A stretch of 64,000 nucleotides of DNA from Desulfobacteraceae bacterium (GCA_016743945.1 JADGFI010000031.1:1-64000), one strand, 5' to 3'; positions 52,898-61,125 are shown, numbered from the stretch's first letter. Notes: generated by a model not told the origin, from the letters alone. A program made the numbers and translations.

Positions 52898-53179
52898 ATG
52901 AAAGACGCTAATTGCCCTAAATGTGGTTCTGGTGAAGTCTATTCAGGCGCTGACCTGATTGTGAAAGAGGGACCTATCGCCAGCCTGCTGAAAGGCGGAC
53001 CGTTTGCCAGCAATTCAATTCCCATAAGCCTTTCAAGCATGGCTCCCATCGATAACTATGTCTGTGTCAACTGCGGCTATGTTGAACATTATATCTCCGA
53101 CCCTTCAAAACTCAAAGAAATCGCAAAAAAATGGGATAAAGCCTCCCCAGACAAATCGGCCAACGCTTCTGACCAATGA
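52898..53179 (+). CDS. Zinc-ribbon protein coupled to UbiB
   Basis: This 93-residue protein has two CxxC pairs, NCPKCGSGE at the start and CVNCGYVEHYI in the second half, forming a zinc ribbon. The middle (KEGPIASLLKGGPFASNS) is hydrophobic and glycine-rich. I know no function for the family. AGGAGG precedes it, and its stop overlaps the ubiB start by 4 bases (ATGA), so the products should be made together. Confidence 0.8.
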   Translation: MKDANCPKCGSGEVYSGADLIVKEGPIASLLKGGPFASNSIPISLSSMAPIDNYVCVNCGYVEHYISDPSKLKEIAKKWDKASPDKSANASDQ

Positions 53180-54891
53180 TTGTTTTGAGACTCTTTCTGA
53201 ACTTTAAGCTGCTCTGGCGGTTTGTGTTCATCCTCTACATCGCAGTCTGGTATGGGATCAGGGACGTGATCGGCCGTGTTGCCCAGACTGCGTCCAAGGC
53301 GCTTGGCGTTCCCCAAAAAAACAAGGAGACTGCAGAGACCGAATTTTTGTCCCCCAGGATGATACGCCGCTGTATGGAACGGCTCGGTCCAAGCTTTATA
53401 AAGCTCGGCCAACTTTTGAGCACCCGGGATGATATTCTGCCTTCTGAATTTGTAAATGAACTTAAAAAACTCCAGGATCAGGTACCCCCCCTTCCCCTAA
53501 CAGTGATTTCCAGTGTGGTGGAAAAACAATTAGGCAAACCCCTGGCCATCCTGTTTGATCGCTTCAATTCAGACTCCATTGCAGCGGCTTCCGTGGCCCA
53601 GGTTCACGAGGCCTGGCTTTTTTCAGGAGAGCGGGTGGCAGTCAAGGTGATTCGGCCTGATATCCTTCCCATTATCCGCAAAGATATCCGGCTGATGTAC
53701 TATCTTGCACACAAGATAGAGAATCGTTCTAAAAGAGGCCGGATGCTGGGGGTTGTGAACCTTGTCAAAGAGTTTGAAAGAACCATCTTCAACGAACTGG
53801 ACATGTTTGTGGAAGCCGGCAATATTGAGCGGTTCTCAAATAATTTCAAACATACGCGCGAACTGCATATCTGCAAAGTCCATCGTGAATTTACAAGCCG
53901 GTCCGTCCTGGTGATGGAGTACATCGACGGCATCAAGGTCGATCAGGTAGAGGCCATCAAGGCCGCAGGCATCGACCCCGGAGAAATTGGACTTATAGGC
54001 CTGCGATCCTTCTCCCGACAGCTCATGGAGTTTGGCTTCTTCCATGCCGATCCCCACCCGGGGAACACCATTGTCATGGCAGATGGCCGGGTCAGTATTA
54101 TCGACTTCGGGCTGGTGAGTTACGTGGATGATGAAATGATGAAAGAACTTGCCAATATTTGCCTTGGGTTTGCAGATCACGATTATGATCTGGTTATGGA
54201 TGCCCTGAAAGAGATAGGTCTTCTGGACAATAAAGAAATCCACCTCAAGGAATTCAAAGCGGATCTAAAGGAGGTCAGCGAACCCTTTTATGGCCGATCT
54301 CTTCCCTCCATTTCTGTCAGAGAGGTCTATGACAAAGTCATGCAGCTGGTGCTCAAGCACCGAATCACTCTGCCAAGGAATCTTTTGTTGATTTTCAAGA
54401 CCTTTGTTCAAAATGAAGCCATTGGGAAAAAACTTGGCTGCACCTCAAGCATTCTTCAAATCGCCAGGCCATATGCCCAAAGACTGCTAAAGCAGCGTTT
54501 TGAACCGGACCAGCTCTTCAAACAATTCAATGCAGAGGCACGCAAAATAACAGGCCACCTTCAATCCATGCCGGCAAACATCAACGGGCTCCTTGCCAAT
54601 GCAGCAGACAATAAGGTTTCCATGGAGATCCGGCACACAGCATCCTCCCCGCTGCACCAATCCCTGGAAAAGGGTATCAACCGGCTGATTGTGGGGATTA
54701 TCATTTCTGCCTCCACCATTGCCGCCGCCCTGATTCTTAATTCTTCCCAGAAGCTTTTCAACATCGACCTTGGGTTTGCCGGATTTCCCGAAATCTCGCT
54801 GACCGACCTCCTCGGCGTTACAGGGTATGTCATCGCAACTTTTCTCGGACTCTGGTTGATAATTTCAATCCTTCGCTCAGGACGTCTGTAA
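53176..54891 (+). CDS. ubiB: UbiB/ABC1-family atypical kinase
   Basis: This 571-residue ABC1/ADCK protein has the KxGQ segment PSFIKLGQLLSTRDDILP, the Ala-rich loop AAASVAQVHEAW, the catalytic region FFHADPHPGN and metal site IIDFGLVSY. Two C-terminal membrane helices anchor it (about 515-570). UbiB proteins are ATPases needed for ubiquinone synthesis or lipid handling. Together with UbiG and a UbiA-type enzyme it makes an isoprenoid-quinone-like pathway plausible; UbiB-like proteins also occur in bacteria without ubiquinone. Confidence 0.93.
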   Translation: MIVLRLFLNFKLLWRFVFILYIAVWYGIRDVIGRVAQTASKALGVPQKNKETAETEFLSPRMIRRCMERLGPSFIKLGQLLSTRDDILPSEFVNELKKLQDQVPPLPLTVISSVVEKQLGKPLAILFDRFNSDSIAAASVAQVHEAWLFSGERVAVKVIRPDILPIIRKDIRLMYYLAHKIENRSKRGRMLGVVNLVKEFERTIFNELDMFVEAGNIERFSNNFKHTRELHICKVHREFTSRSVLVMEYIDGIKVDQVEAIKAAGIDPGEIGLIGLRSFSRQLMEFGFFHADPHPGNTIVMADGRVSIIDFGLVSYVDDEMMKELANICLGFADHDYDLVMDALKEIGLLDNKEIHLKEFKADLKEVSEPFYGRSLPSISVREVYDKVMQLVLKHRITLPRNLLLIFKTFVQNEAIGKKLGCTSSILQIARPYAQRLLKQRFEPDQLFKQFNAEARKITGHLQSMPANINGLLANAADNKVSMEIRHTASSPLHQSLEKGINRLIVGIIISASTIAAALILNSSQKLFNIDLGFAGFPEISLTDLLGVTGYVIATFLGLWLIISILRSGRL

Positions 54892-54938
54892 CACCTTTCG
54901 GCCGGACGACAAAAAAGCAGCAAATTTCGTTCTTCGGT

Positions 54939-55643
54939 TTAAAAAGTTTTTAGATACGCAACCAGGGATTGGGTTTGGTCTTCTGTAAAGTCCGGAAAAG
55001 CAGGCATTTTTTCAAATGGGGTTTTGAGTTGATTGGAAATGGCTTCCGCGCTTACAGGTTGTTTGCTAATAGGCATTTGTGACCGTTGGAAAAGGCCTTT
55101 AAGCCCCGGACCAATTTTGATTTCCAGACTATCGGAATAATGGCACATTTGACAACGCTCATTAAAAATTTTGACTCCTTGAACAAGAGAGCTATCTGGG
55201 CCATTCAAAGGTTTTTTAGTACCGTAAACTAATTCTCCACCCAAAAAACCCAGTGCGACAACTACACACAAACAGAGGCCGTAAACAGCCAATATTCGAC
55301 CAAATGCAACCTTTCTTTTTGTAGAGGCTCTCAATGCTATAAGCAGTAGGAAAATCAGCGAGACCGCTAAAAATAACTTTATTTGGATGGGGACAAGCAA
55401 GGCGCCACCATAAAAATGTTGCCAATCCATCAACCCCAGGAAGATCGCCACCGGTGTGAAAAAAAATGCCAGAACAATACAGTGACGAGCGGTCTGGGCA
55501 AAACTTTCACGATTAAAAATCAAGGATGCTACAATAAAGATAAAGGCTCCGATCACTAGCCCTACTGGAATGTGCGTCACTGGTGGATGAATTGGGTGAT
55601 TGTATCCAATACTGTCAAGGGCTTTGTAAATACTGTTTATCAT
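54939..55643 (-). CDS. DUF2231-cytochrome c fusion protein
   Basis: The first 130 residues are a DUF2231 four-helix membrane domain (HPIHPPVTHIPVGLVIGA, GLMDWQHFYGG). A single c-type haem domain follows, with CQMCH (about residue 160) and a Met-containing end region (KMPAFPDFTEDQTQSLVAYL). The Met at 55643 aligns exactly with the start of the shorter DUF2231 protein at 48391 and has GGTGAG upstream; a Met five codons earlier is possible. The haem faces the periplasm. It probably shuttles electrons from the membrane, maybe to the adjacent P460-type protein. Confidence 0.87.
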   Translation of the reverse strand: MINSIYKALDSIGYNHPIHPPVTHIPVGLVIGAFIFIVASLIFNRESFAQTARHCIVLAFFFTPVAIFLGLMDWQHFYGGALLVPIQIKLFLAVSLIFLLLIALRASTKRKVAFGRILAVYGLCLCVVVALGFLGGELVYGTKKPLNGPDSSLVQGVKIFNERCQMCHYSDSLEIKIGPGLKGLFQRSQMPISKQPVSAEAISNQLKTPFEKMPAFPDFTEDQTQSLVAYLKTF

Positions 55644-55744
55644 ATTTGATCTCACCATTTTTCCGTTTGAATATCTTTCTTAGCAAGGGGGACTGTTCTT
55701 GAAGCCCCCCACCTTCAGCAACTGCCTTCTGGAAAGCCTATCGC

Positions 55745-56233
55745 TTATTCAGTTGGTGTGAAAATCCAGTCTTTGGCCTTCTGAACACTGTGACACTGAA
55801 TGCAACCTTCCACCTTGCCTGACTTCATGACAGACCCATCAGCCCCATATTTTGCCCAGTACCAATCACCGCCCTCAGGGTTGAATCCCTTCATGCGGTA
55901 CATCGGTGTAACCGCCATAAGAGTCTTTTTATCTTTGCCGTAGTTTTCTTTGACGATCATAGCACCATCCGGCATGGGTTTTCCCTCGCGTGCTGCCTTA
56001 AGCGCTAGGGTATTTGCATAGACCTTCAGATATGCTCCATGGGGACTCTTTCCAGCATACATACCCACATGATTGGGCCAAAAACCCCAACCGGTGTAAG
56101 GGTTTGTTATAGTCATATATGACCACAACTTGCCCGCATCAGCTGGCGGCATATCACCATCAGCAACTGAATTCGCAAACACTCCCCCGATTACCATCGC
56201 AACGATCGTTAAAACCAAGAAAATTTTCCTCAT
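55745..56233 (-). CDS. Exported cytochrome P460 family protein
   Basis: From the Met at 56233 (AAAGGAG upstream) the product has a signal peptide (1-20) and a P460-type domain with YTGWGFWPNHVGMYAGKSPHG, GAMIVKENYG, and a terminal haem motif CIQCH. P460 cytochromes detoxify hydroxylamine or NO in some bacteria, but many family members have no known role. It is co-directional with the DUF2231-cytochrome c gene 101 bases downstream. Confidence 0.87.
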   Translation of the reverse strand: MRKIFLVLTIVAMVIGGVFANSVADGDMPPADAGKLWSYMTITNPYTGWGFWPNHVGMYAGKSPHGAYLKVYANTLALKAAREGKPMPDGAMIVKENYGKDKKTLMAVTPMYRMKGFNPEGGDWYWAKYGADGSVMKSGKVEGCIQCHSVQKAKDWIFTPTE

Positions 56234-56602
56234 CCTATTCTCCTTTATTTTTAGAATTATTGCCATTGATGGTGTCAAAAGTCGGTTGTACTGACAATAT
56301 TATAAACTATCTGGATTTACAGCTGAATTCGGTTTATAATTCTTGATTACAGATTAAAAATTGACGATTTCAATATTCAGTGATTCAAATTGTAGCGGAG
56401 AAGACTTTAATTTATAGAAATTACAACAAAAAGCCGTATATTGCAAAGAAAATCAAGATTTCGTTTATTTTTTTTCTTTGATCTTGAAAAGAACAAAACT
56501 TAAAGATGCACGGTTTAGATTTGGATGAACCAAGATATTATCTTGATATTCAACCTGGAGTTTTAACAGATGAAGGCAGAAGATGATTCCTGGCGGCTGC
56601 AA

Positions 56603-56764
56603 TTAGGCATGAGATCGCGATTTATTTTTCGATTCTCGTTTTACCAGCAGCAGGGTATTGCATGTCACGGAGAGACTGCTTAAAAGCATGGCAGTTGCAG
56701 CGATGATAGGATTCAAAAATCTGCTGGCCGCCACCGGGATGCTGATGATGTTATAAGCCGGCAG
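56603..56764 (-). pseudogene. Remnant of a CopA-type P1B ATPase C-terminus
   Basis: On the minus strand, from about 56764 to the TAA at 56603, the translation matches the last transmembrane part of copper/heavy-metal P-type ATPases: AYNIISIPVAA, NPIIAATAMLLSSLSV, CNTLLL, then a short basic tail. Compared with the family, about ten residues are missing after PVAA. There is no upstream continuation, so only the 3' end of the gene survives. Confidence 0.72.
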
Positions 56765-57118
56765 GTGACACCGTTGGGATGGTAAATGAAATTTTCCACT
56801 TTAAGGGGCGCTAAGCCCTGGTCAATTCCATACGTTTTAGAACGACGACGGCGGCGTTCCCTCTTTGTACATAAAGGACAAGCGTTTATCTCAAGACCAC
56901 AAGAATATAACAATGAACCAGTTTCAGATGTGACATCAATTCGAAATAAGTTTTCACACCGTCTTCGCGCATTTTTGTATTGGAAGTTATACAATCCTCA
57001 CGCATAATGTTTTATTTTGGCAAAAACCTCAGGTGTCGGCTTTGGGAGTCCGGCTATTTTCCATGCCACGATCGGATCAGGGAATTGTTGATACTGGCAA
57101 TCCTTTGACTGCCCAACA
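56713..57118 (-). other. Unassigned open frames, possible gene fragments
   Basis: Two short minus-strand frames lie here. One ends at 56998 and contains FPDPIVAWKIAGLPKP and EVFAKIKHYA, which looks protein-like but has a stop just upstream and an overlapping alternative frame starting MKFYPKRIQ. The second (56713-56994) has a CPLC pair and a run of arginines and no recognisable family. I cannot assign a product; both may be decayed. Apart from these and the CopA remnant, 56279-57358 shows no gene. Confidence 0.3.
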
Positions 57119-57358
57119 TTTTTGGATTCTTTTTGGGTAAAACTTCATGCGATTTCAATTCGGTTAAGTGGTCTTAAAATATTCAATTTGATGACAGGAT
57201 AAAAAATACGGTTTGCTATGATGTGTTGTTTGACTTGTGCAACCCAGTGCTTAATTTATTGACTGTTAATGCCGTTTAGAGCAACAACTGTTCATATATC
57301 TATCATAGCGGCACAAACACAAATCTAATTCTCAATACAAAAATGGAGGTATATAACA

Positions 57359-57526
57359 ATGAGTGATGATACCCAAAAAACATTATGCGGTAATGTAGAA
57401 GAAGAACTGCAAATCAAAGATCCACAGGCCTATATCGCACTTATCAAACCGGCCACCCATTATTGCGAAGGCTGTGGACGCAGCGCCGCAAAGGCCGAAA
57501 ATGTGTGCAAGCCACAAAAGCTCTAA
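57359..57526 (+). CDS. Small cysteine-containing protein (55 residues)
   Basis: An ATG after a strong ribosome site (TGGAGG, eight bases) opens a 55-codon gene. The product is acidic at the N-terminus (MSDDTQKTLCGNVEEEL), with a C-terminal metal-type motif HYCEGCGRSAAKAENVC. I do not recognise the family. The well-formed ribosome site and a terminator after the stop support a real gene. Confidence 0.65.
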   Translation: MSDDTQKTLCGNVEEELQIKDPQAYIALIKPATHYCEGCGRSAAKAENVCKPQKL

Positions 57527-57542
57527 TATATTGATTCTACCC

Positions 57543-57581
57543 GTCCCATTCCTATTCGTTTCGGAGATGGGGTTATTTTTT
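57543..57581 (+). terminator. Terminator after the 55-residue protein gene
   Basis: A stem based on CCCAT/ATGGG with further pairing toward the loop is followed by TTATTTTTT. It lies 17-20 bases after the stop codon. Confidence 0.6.
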
Positions 57582-57769
57582 ATCCTCTAATTCTTTTGTG
57601 GTGATGGTTTAACTGTCAACAATATCGGGAGTGAATCAGTTTTGTAATAAAAAAATTAGACTACAATCCAATTTGATTTATGTTAGTCCGATATTATATT
57701 TTAAAATGAAATAGCATAACAGAAAAAGTTTAATAACGGTTATGTGATTTCGTTATATTTGGAGACACT

Positions 57770-57946
57770 ATGAAATCATTTAAAAAAAACAAAGCAGCAA
57801 TGTGTTGCGCTATTGGGAAAAAAAGGATGACGGATGCACTAAGATCCTGTGATTACTGCACGACCAGTATGGATGAGCGCAGTGAGTGCTATAAAGCTGT
57901 AGCCAAAGACAGCGGTCTTCGCTCCAAAGCCTGTATTCTGATGTAA
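57770..57946 (+). CDS. Small cysteine-rich protein (58 residues)
   Basis: An ATG six bases after GGAG opens a 58-codon gene. The product has seven cysteines (MCC near residue 12, SCDYC at 26-30, ECY at 40, KAC near the end) in a basic, soluble protein. Metal binding is likely, but no family is recognised. It is followed by a 20-base perfect palindrome. It resembles the 55-residue neighbour in size and Cys content but not in sequence. Confidence 0.65.
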   Translation: MKSFKKNKAAMCCAIGKKRMTDALRSCDYCTTSMDERSECYKAVAKDSGLRSKACILM

Positions 57947-57956
57947 TAATACAATA

Positions 57957-57980
57957 TTACCCGATCATATGATCGGGTAT
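57957..57980. terminator. Perfect palindrome after the Cys-rich gene
   Basis: ACCCGATCAT followed at once by ATGATCGGGT (57959-57978) forms a perfect 20-base palindrome 12 bases after the stop. It may act as a terminator hairpin, although no T-run follows, or as a protein-binding site. Confidence 0.4.
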
Positions 57981-58493
57981 TACAACGTGCCGGACTCAGG
58001 AAATCTTAAACAAAAATTTTACTGAGCCGGCCATTTTTTTCTAATAAAAGATATTTTTGAATTTTTAAGGGTTGGCAACTGGCTATTCTCCGAGCTTTTC
58101 AGTCCGTATCAATATTTTAAATTTGTGTAAAGAGATATTCCATTATATTGAACCGGCAATCAAACGCTCTGGTTTTCCATTCAGCTATAATTGGAGATAA
58201 AAAAATAAGGGGTATCAATCTTGTATGGTAATGCTATCAGAGAGTCCAGGCGCTTTGTGCTGATCTGGGTTGTCTCGTATAATATAATGATTGTTATTGC
58301 CTATCATTAAACACTTATTAACACCCCATTGAAATTTTATTTGACATAACTAACTTATAGTCAAATGCAAGACAAGACTAAACCCGAACCCAAACCCGAA
58401 AAAGTAACAAAATGACTGAAAATAGAAAGCAGAGGTTGTATGCAAGGTTTGTTTGCAGGAGAACCGGTCAACGGACTGGGTTTGCGTTGATAG
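57981..58493. other. Low-complexity gene-poor stretch
   Basis: About 500 AT-rich bases without a supported gene. A 29-codon frame starting TTG at 58221 encodes a hydrophobic peptide (RRFVLIWVVSYNIMIVIAYH) and has AAGGGG upstream; evidence is too weak to call it a gene. A 16-codon frame near 58364 is rich in Lys-Pro-Glu. Confidence 0.3.
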
Positions 58494-58603
58494 ATTAAAA
58501 TAATTTTCTATGAATACACCTTTATCCGCACAATACTGATCTTCTGGAGTATGGTCCTTTCCTCTCCTGACACCAGCAAAATCAACACCAATGATGGAAA
58601 CGC
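58494..58603 (-). pseudogene. Fragment of a cyclase/kynurenine formamidase-like gene
   Basis: Minus-strand translation gives VSIIGVDFAGVRRGKDHTPE then DQYCADKGVFIENYFNL. This resembles the C-terminal third of the cyclase family (PF04199), where a GID/GVD block, a H...D pair and an ENL/EN block occur in this order. A stop (58604-58606) cuts it upstream, and the rest of the frame downstream is not family-like. It is read as a short decayed piece. Confidence 0.45.
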
Positions 58604-58653
58604 CTCACTTGCCCTGTGACTTTTAAGGCAACGCTTGCCGTATGATTTTCACA

Positions 58654-59136
58654 TTACTGCTTATACCCTATCATCCTGAGAAAGCCTTTTCTCTTTTCAA
58701 TATCTTCCTCAGTTTCAATACCCTTTGATGAAAACCCGTCAATCACCCCCAAGATTCCCCTGCCCAAATCGGTCTCGGCCAAGATGACTTCCACGGGGTT
58801 GGCAGTTGCGCAATGGATCCTGGCAACTTCGGGCACATTTTTTATGGTGTTGAGAATATTAATAGGGAACATGTCTTTCATAAATATAATAAAAGAATGG
58901 CCGGCAGAAAGTGCATAGGCATTTTTTTTAGCCAGCTCAATCATTTCTTCATCGGTTCCGCTGTGGCGAACCAGGCATTCCATGGATGCTTCACAGAATG
59001 CCACCCCGAATTTCGCATTGGGCACGGTACATACAATGGCTTCATGGATATCTTCCACGGTTTTAATAAAATGGGAATGACCGAGAATGAAATTCAGTTC
59101 ATCCGGGTTTTCAATTGTTATTGTTTTAAGTTCCAT
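58654..59136 (-). CDS. Adenosine-specific kinase (DUF355) family protein
   Basis: This 160-residue protein is of the archaeal/bacterial adenosine-specific kinase family (PF04008). Conserved blocks are VPNAKFGVAFCEASMECLVR, FPINILNTIKNVPEVARIHC and NPVEVILAETDLGRGILGVI. The ATG at 59136 has TTGGAGG directly upstream. Structures of family members suggest adenosine or AMP binding; physiological role is unclear. It stands alone here. Confidence 0.88.
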   Translation of the reverse strand: MELKTITIENPDELNFILGHSHFIKTVEDIHEAIVCTVPNAKFGVAFCEASMECLVRHSGTDEEMIELAKKNAYALSAGHSFIIFMKDMFPINILNTIKNVPEVARIHCATANPVEVILAETDLGRGILGVIDGFSSKGIETEEDIEKRKGFLRMIGYKQ

Positions 59137-59406
59137 TTTATCCTCCAAATATTAGTTGATTAAAGGGACGTGTTGACAGGTTTCAATATAATGATATTTA
59201 TCCGGAAAAACAATCAGGAACTAATGTTGTCTTGCCCTCCATGAGCAAAATTAATGATGCATCTTCAAGGCACTCAAATAAAAAAACGATTAGAAGAAAT
59301 ATCTGAAAACAATCATAAAAAATGCATAGGGAGAACAATTTCTCAAACGGTTGATACTTCATATTATTTAAATTTTGTAGATTCTGATCAGAATAAATTA
59401 AAAATT

Positions 59407-59684
59407 ATGAAAAAGTTGATAATTCATTCAATCATTTTGTTATTCATCATCATCACCTCATCCTCCGCCAACGACATCCCCAACATCCACCGCACCCAAC
59501 TCTTTCCTGCGGCGGACTCCCCGTTGCCCAAAATGTAAGATCTGATTTCAAAATACTGGTTAACACAGGATATGCAGTTGGCTATTCTGAAAAATTAAAG
59601 ACCCCATTCTGGGCAGTCGATCGATTAGGAAATAAGAAAACGGTTCCTATAACCCCAGATCTTCATTTATTAATACAATTTTAA
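59407..59684 (+). pseudogene. Frameshifted, truncated DNA/RNA non-specific endonuclease
   Basis: The ATG at 59407 encodes a signal peptide (MKKLIIHSIILLFIIITSSS) and continues to HRTQLFP, where the frame stops at 59538. A one-base shift near 59508 restores CGGLPVAQ, then ILVNTGYAVGYSEKLKTPFW and AVDRLGNK, which match the start of NUC1-type (PF01223) secreted endonucleases. The gene then runs into the 3' end of the LUD gene and stops at 59684, so the catalytic half is missing. Frameshift plus loss of the C-terminus mark it as a pseudogene. Confidence 0.68.
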
Positions 59685-60300
59685 TTCTCTTTTTTGGGAA
59701 AGCTTTTTGTGTGATTGTCCATGTATTACAGATTCTGGCACTGCTTTTACATTCAGAACATTCTCCGGTTTTAATACAGGGTGTTTTCATATCAAGACGC
59801 ATTGCATTCGTTGGGGCAACAAAGTCTTTAATTCGAGCCATAGCAGATTCTATATCAGGTACAATTTTATTCCTACCCGTTAGAACCAGGACATTTTTTG
59901 GACCGAATGTAAGGGCACCCACCCTGTTACCAATCATATCCAGATTAACAAGACATCCATCTTCAGTTACGGCATTGGTTCCAGTTACAAAGAGATCTGT
60001 TAAAAGTGCCTCTCGTTTTAATTGTATTTTTTCATCATTGGATAGAGATTTATCATATGTATCAAGAACCTTAAAATCCTTTTGATCTTTAAGCGTATCA
60101 TAAAGACCTGTTCCCACAAACGTCATGGAACCGCCCCATGATATACTTTTGATATCTATTGCCGGTATAATGTTTTCTAAAACAATTTTTGAAGCATCCA
60201 CTGAATTGTCAGCAATAAACACTTCAAAATTATTTGATTCAAGCGACTCTTTTACATTTTCAAGTTTAAGTTTCCAAAAATTATCAATCGGATTTTCCAT
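59647..60300 (-). CDS. LUD domain protein (lactate utilisation-like)
   Basis: This 217-residue protein of the LutB/LutC-related LUD family shows SISWGGSMTFVGTGLYD, TGTNAVTEDGCLVNLDMIGN and RVGALTFGPKNVLVL. A Cys cluster (CIKTGECSECKSSARIC, about residues 173-190) follows, which may hold an iron-sulfur cluster. Stand-alone proteins of this type are common in anaerobes, with unknown substrate. GGAGAAAAAATA precedes the ATG. The 3' end is overlapped by the endonuclease remnant. Confidence 0.87.
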   Translation of the reverse strand: MENPIDNFWKLKLENVKESLESNNFEVFIADNSVDASKIVLENIIPAIDIKSISWGGSMTFVGTGLYDTLKDQKDFKVLDTYDKSLSNDEKIQLKREALLTDLFVTGTNAVTEDGCLVNLDMIGNRVGALTFGPKNVLVLTGRNKIVPDIESAMARIKDFVAPTNAMRLDMKTPCIKTGECSECKSSARICNTWTITQKAFPKKRIKIVLINEDLGL

Positions 60301-60434
60301 TATTTTTTCTCCTTTTTTCGATTTGCCTTGCCTGTTTGGTATAAGTTGGTATTGATAATAATAAAAACTCTGGCTAAAAATAAAGTATTTTTAAATTTAT
60401 CATAAAAACAATCAACCAATACGGGAGTTGACCC

Positions 60435-60623
60435 ATGACAAAACACAAATGTGACAAGTGCGCTTTCAGAGCAAAATATGATAACAATCAAAAATCATTT
60501 TTAGGACGAATATGGAGATGGCATACAGGGTGGTGTCCTGGATGGAAAAAATATATAACATCTCTACCAATCGAGGACCGTATTGAACTTGCTAAAAAGT
60601 ATGACATGAAAAAATATCAATAA
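60435..60623 (+). CDS. Small conserved Cys/Trp-rich protein
   Basis: This 62-residue protein has a zinc-type CDKCAFRAKYD start and a WRWHTGWCPGWKKY core, ending in charged residues. I have seen the pattern in short hypothetical proteins of anaerobes; no function is known. It lies 13 bases upstream of a YkgJ-type gene, probably in one operon. GGGAGT lies upstream of the start. Confidence 0.72.
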   Translation: MTKHKCDKCAFRAKYDNNQKSFLGRIWRWHTGWCPGWKKYITSLPIEDRIELAKKYDMKKYQ

Positions 60624-60636
60624 ATAAAGGAGCAAC

Positions 60637-60987
60637 ATGCCCCCTAAAACTTTCAACTGCATACAATGCGGTAACTGCTGTCTCAATCTCAGTGATGCGT
60701 TCCAAACAAGTGTCAGTGATGAAGATGTTGCCATGTGGGAAAGAGAAGGACGGTTTGATATTTTGGAGTGGGTTCATCCAATCCCCCTTGGCGAAGATCA
60801 TTATATTTATGACATTTGGATTAATCCAAAAACTGGAGATGATGTATATAGATGTCCCTGGTTGAAAAAGCTTCCAAAGCAGGATAAATACATTTGCCGG
60901 ATTCATGATCTAAAACCAGAACATTGCCAAAAGTATCCACACTCAATAAAACATGCTGAAGAAACTGGATGTAACGGTTTTGAATAA
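60637..60987 (+). CDS. YkgJ family cysteine cluster protein
   Basis: This 116-residue protein has the YkgJ/CxxCxxCC signature CIQCGNCCLNLS at residues 7-18, CPWL in the middle and CRIHDLKPEHCQKYP toward the end. These residues probably coordinate zinc or an iron-sulfur cluster; the role is unknown, though a YkgJ-like protein modifies flagellin (FliB) in some bacteria. AAGGAG precedes the ATG. Confidence 0.88.
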   Translation: MPPKTFNCIQCGNCCLNLSDAFQTSVSDEDVAMWEREGRFDILEWVHPIPLGEDHYIYDIWINPKTGDDVYRCPWLKKLPKQDKYICRIHDLKPEHCQKYPHSIKHAEETGCNGFE

Positions 60988-61125
60988 TTGAATTTATTTG
61001 CTGTAAATGAAATACAGAAGAATAAACGTCCCCCAAATTAATATGTGTTATTTTAAAACCCACCTAACGACTTCTCATCAAAATAATTTTTTTATTATTT
61101 CTGGTCATTGGGAAAAGTTCGATTA

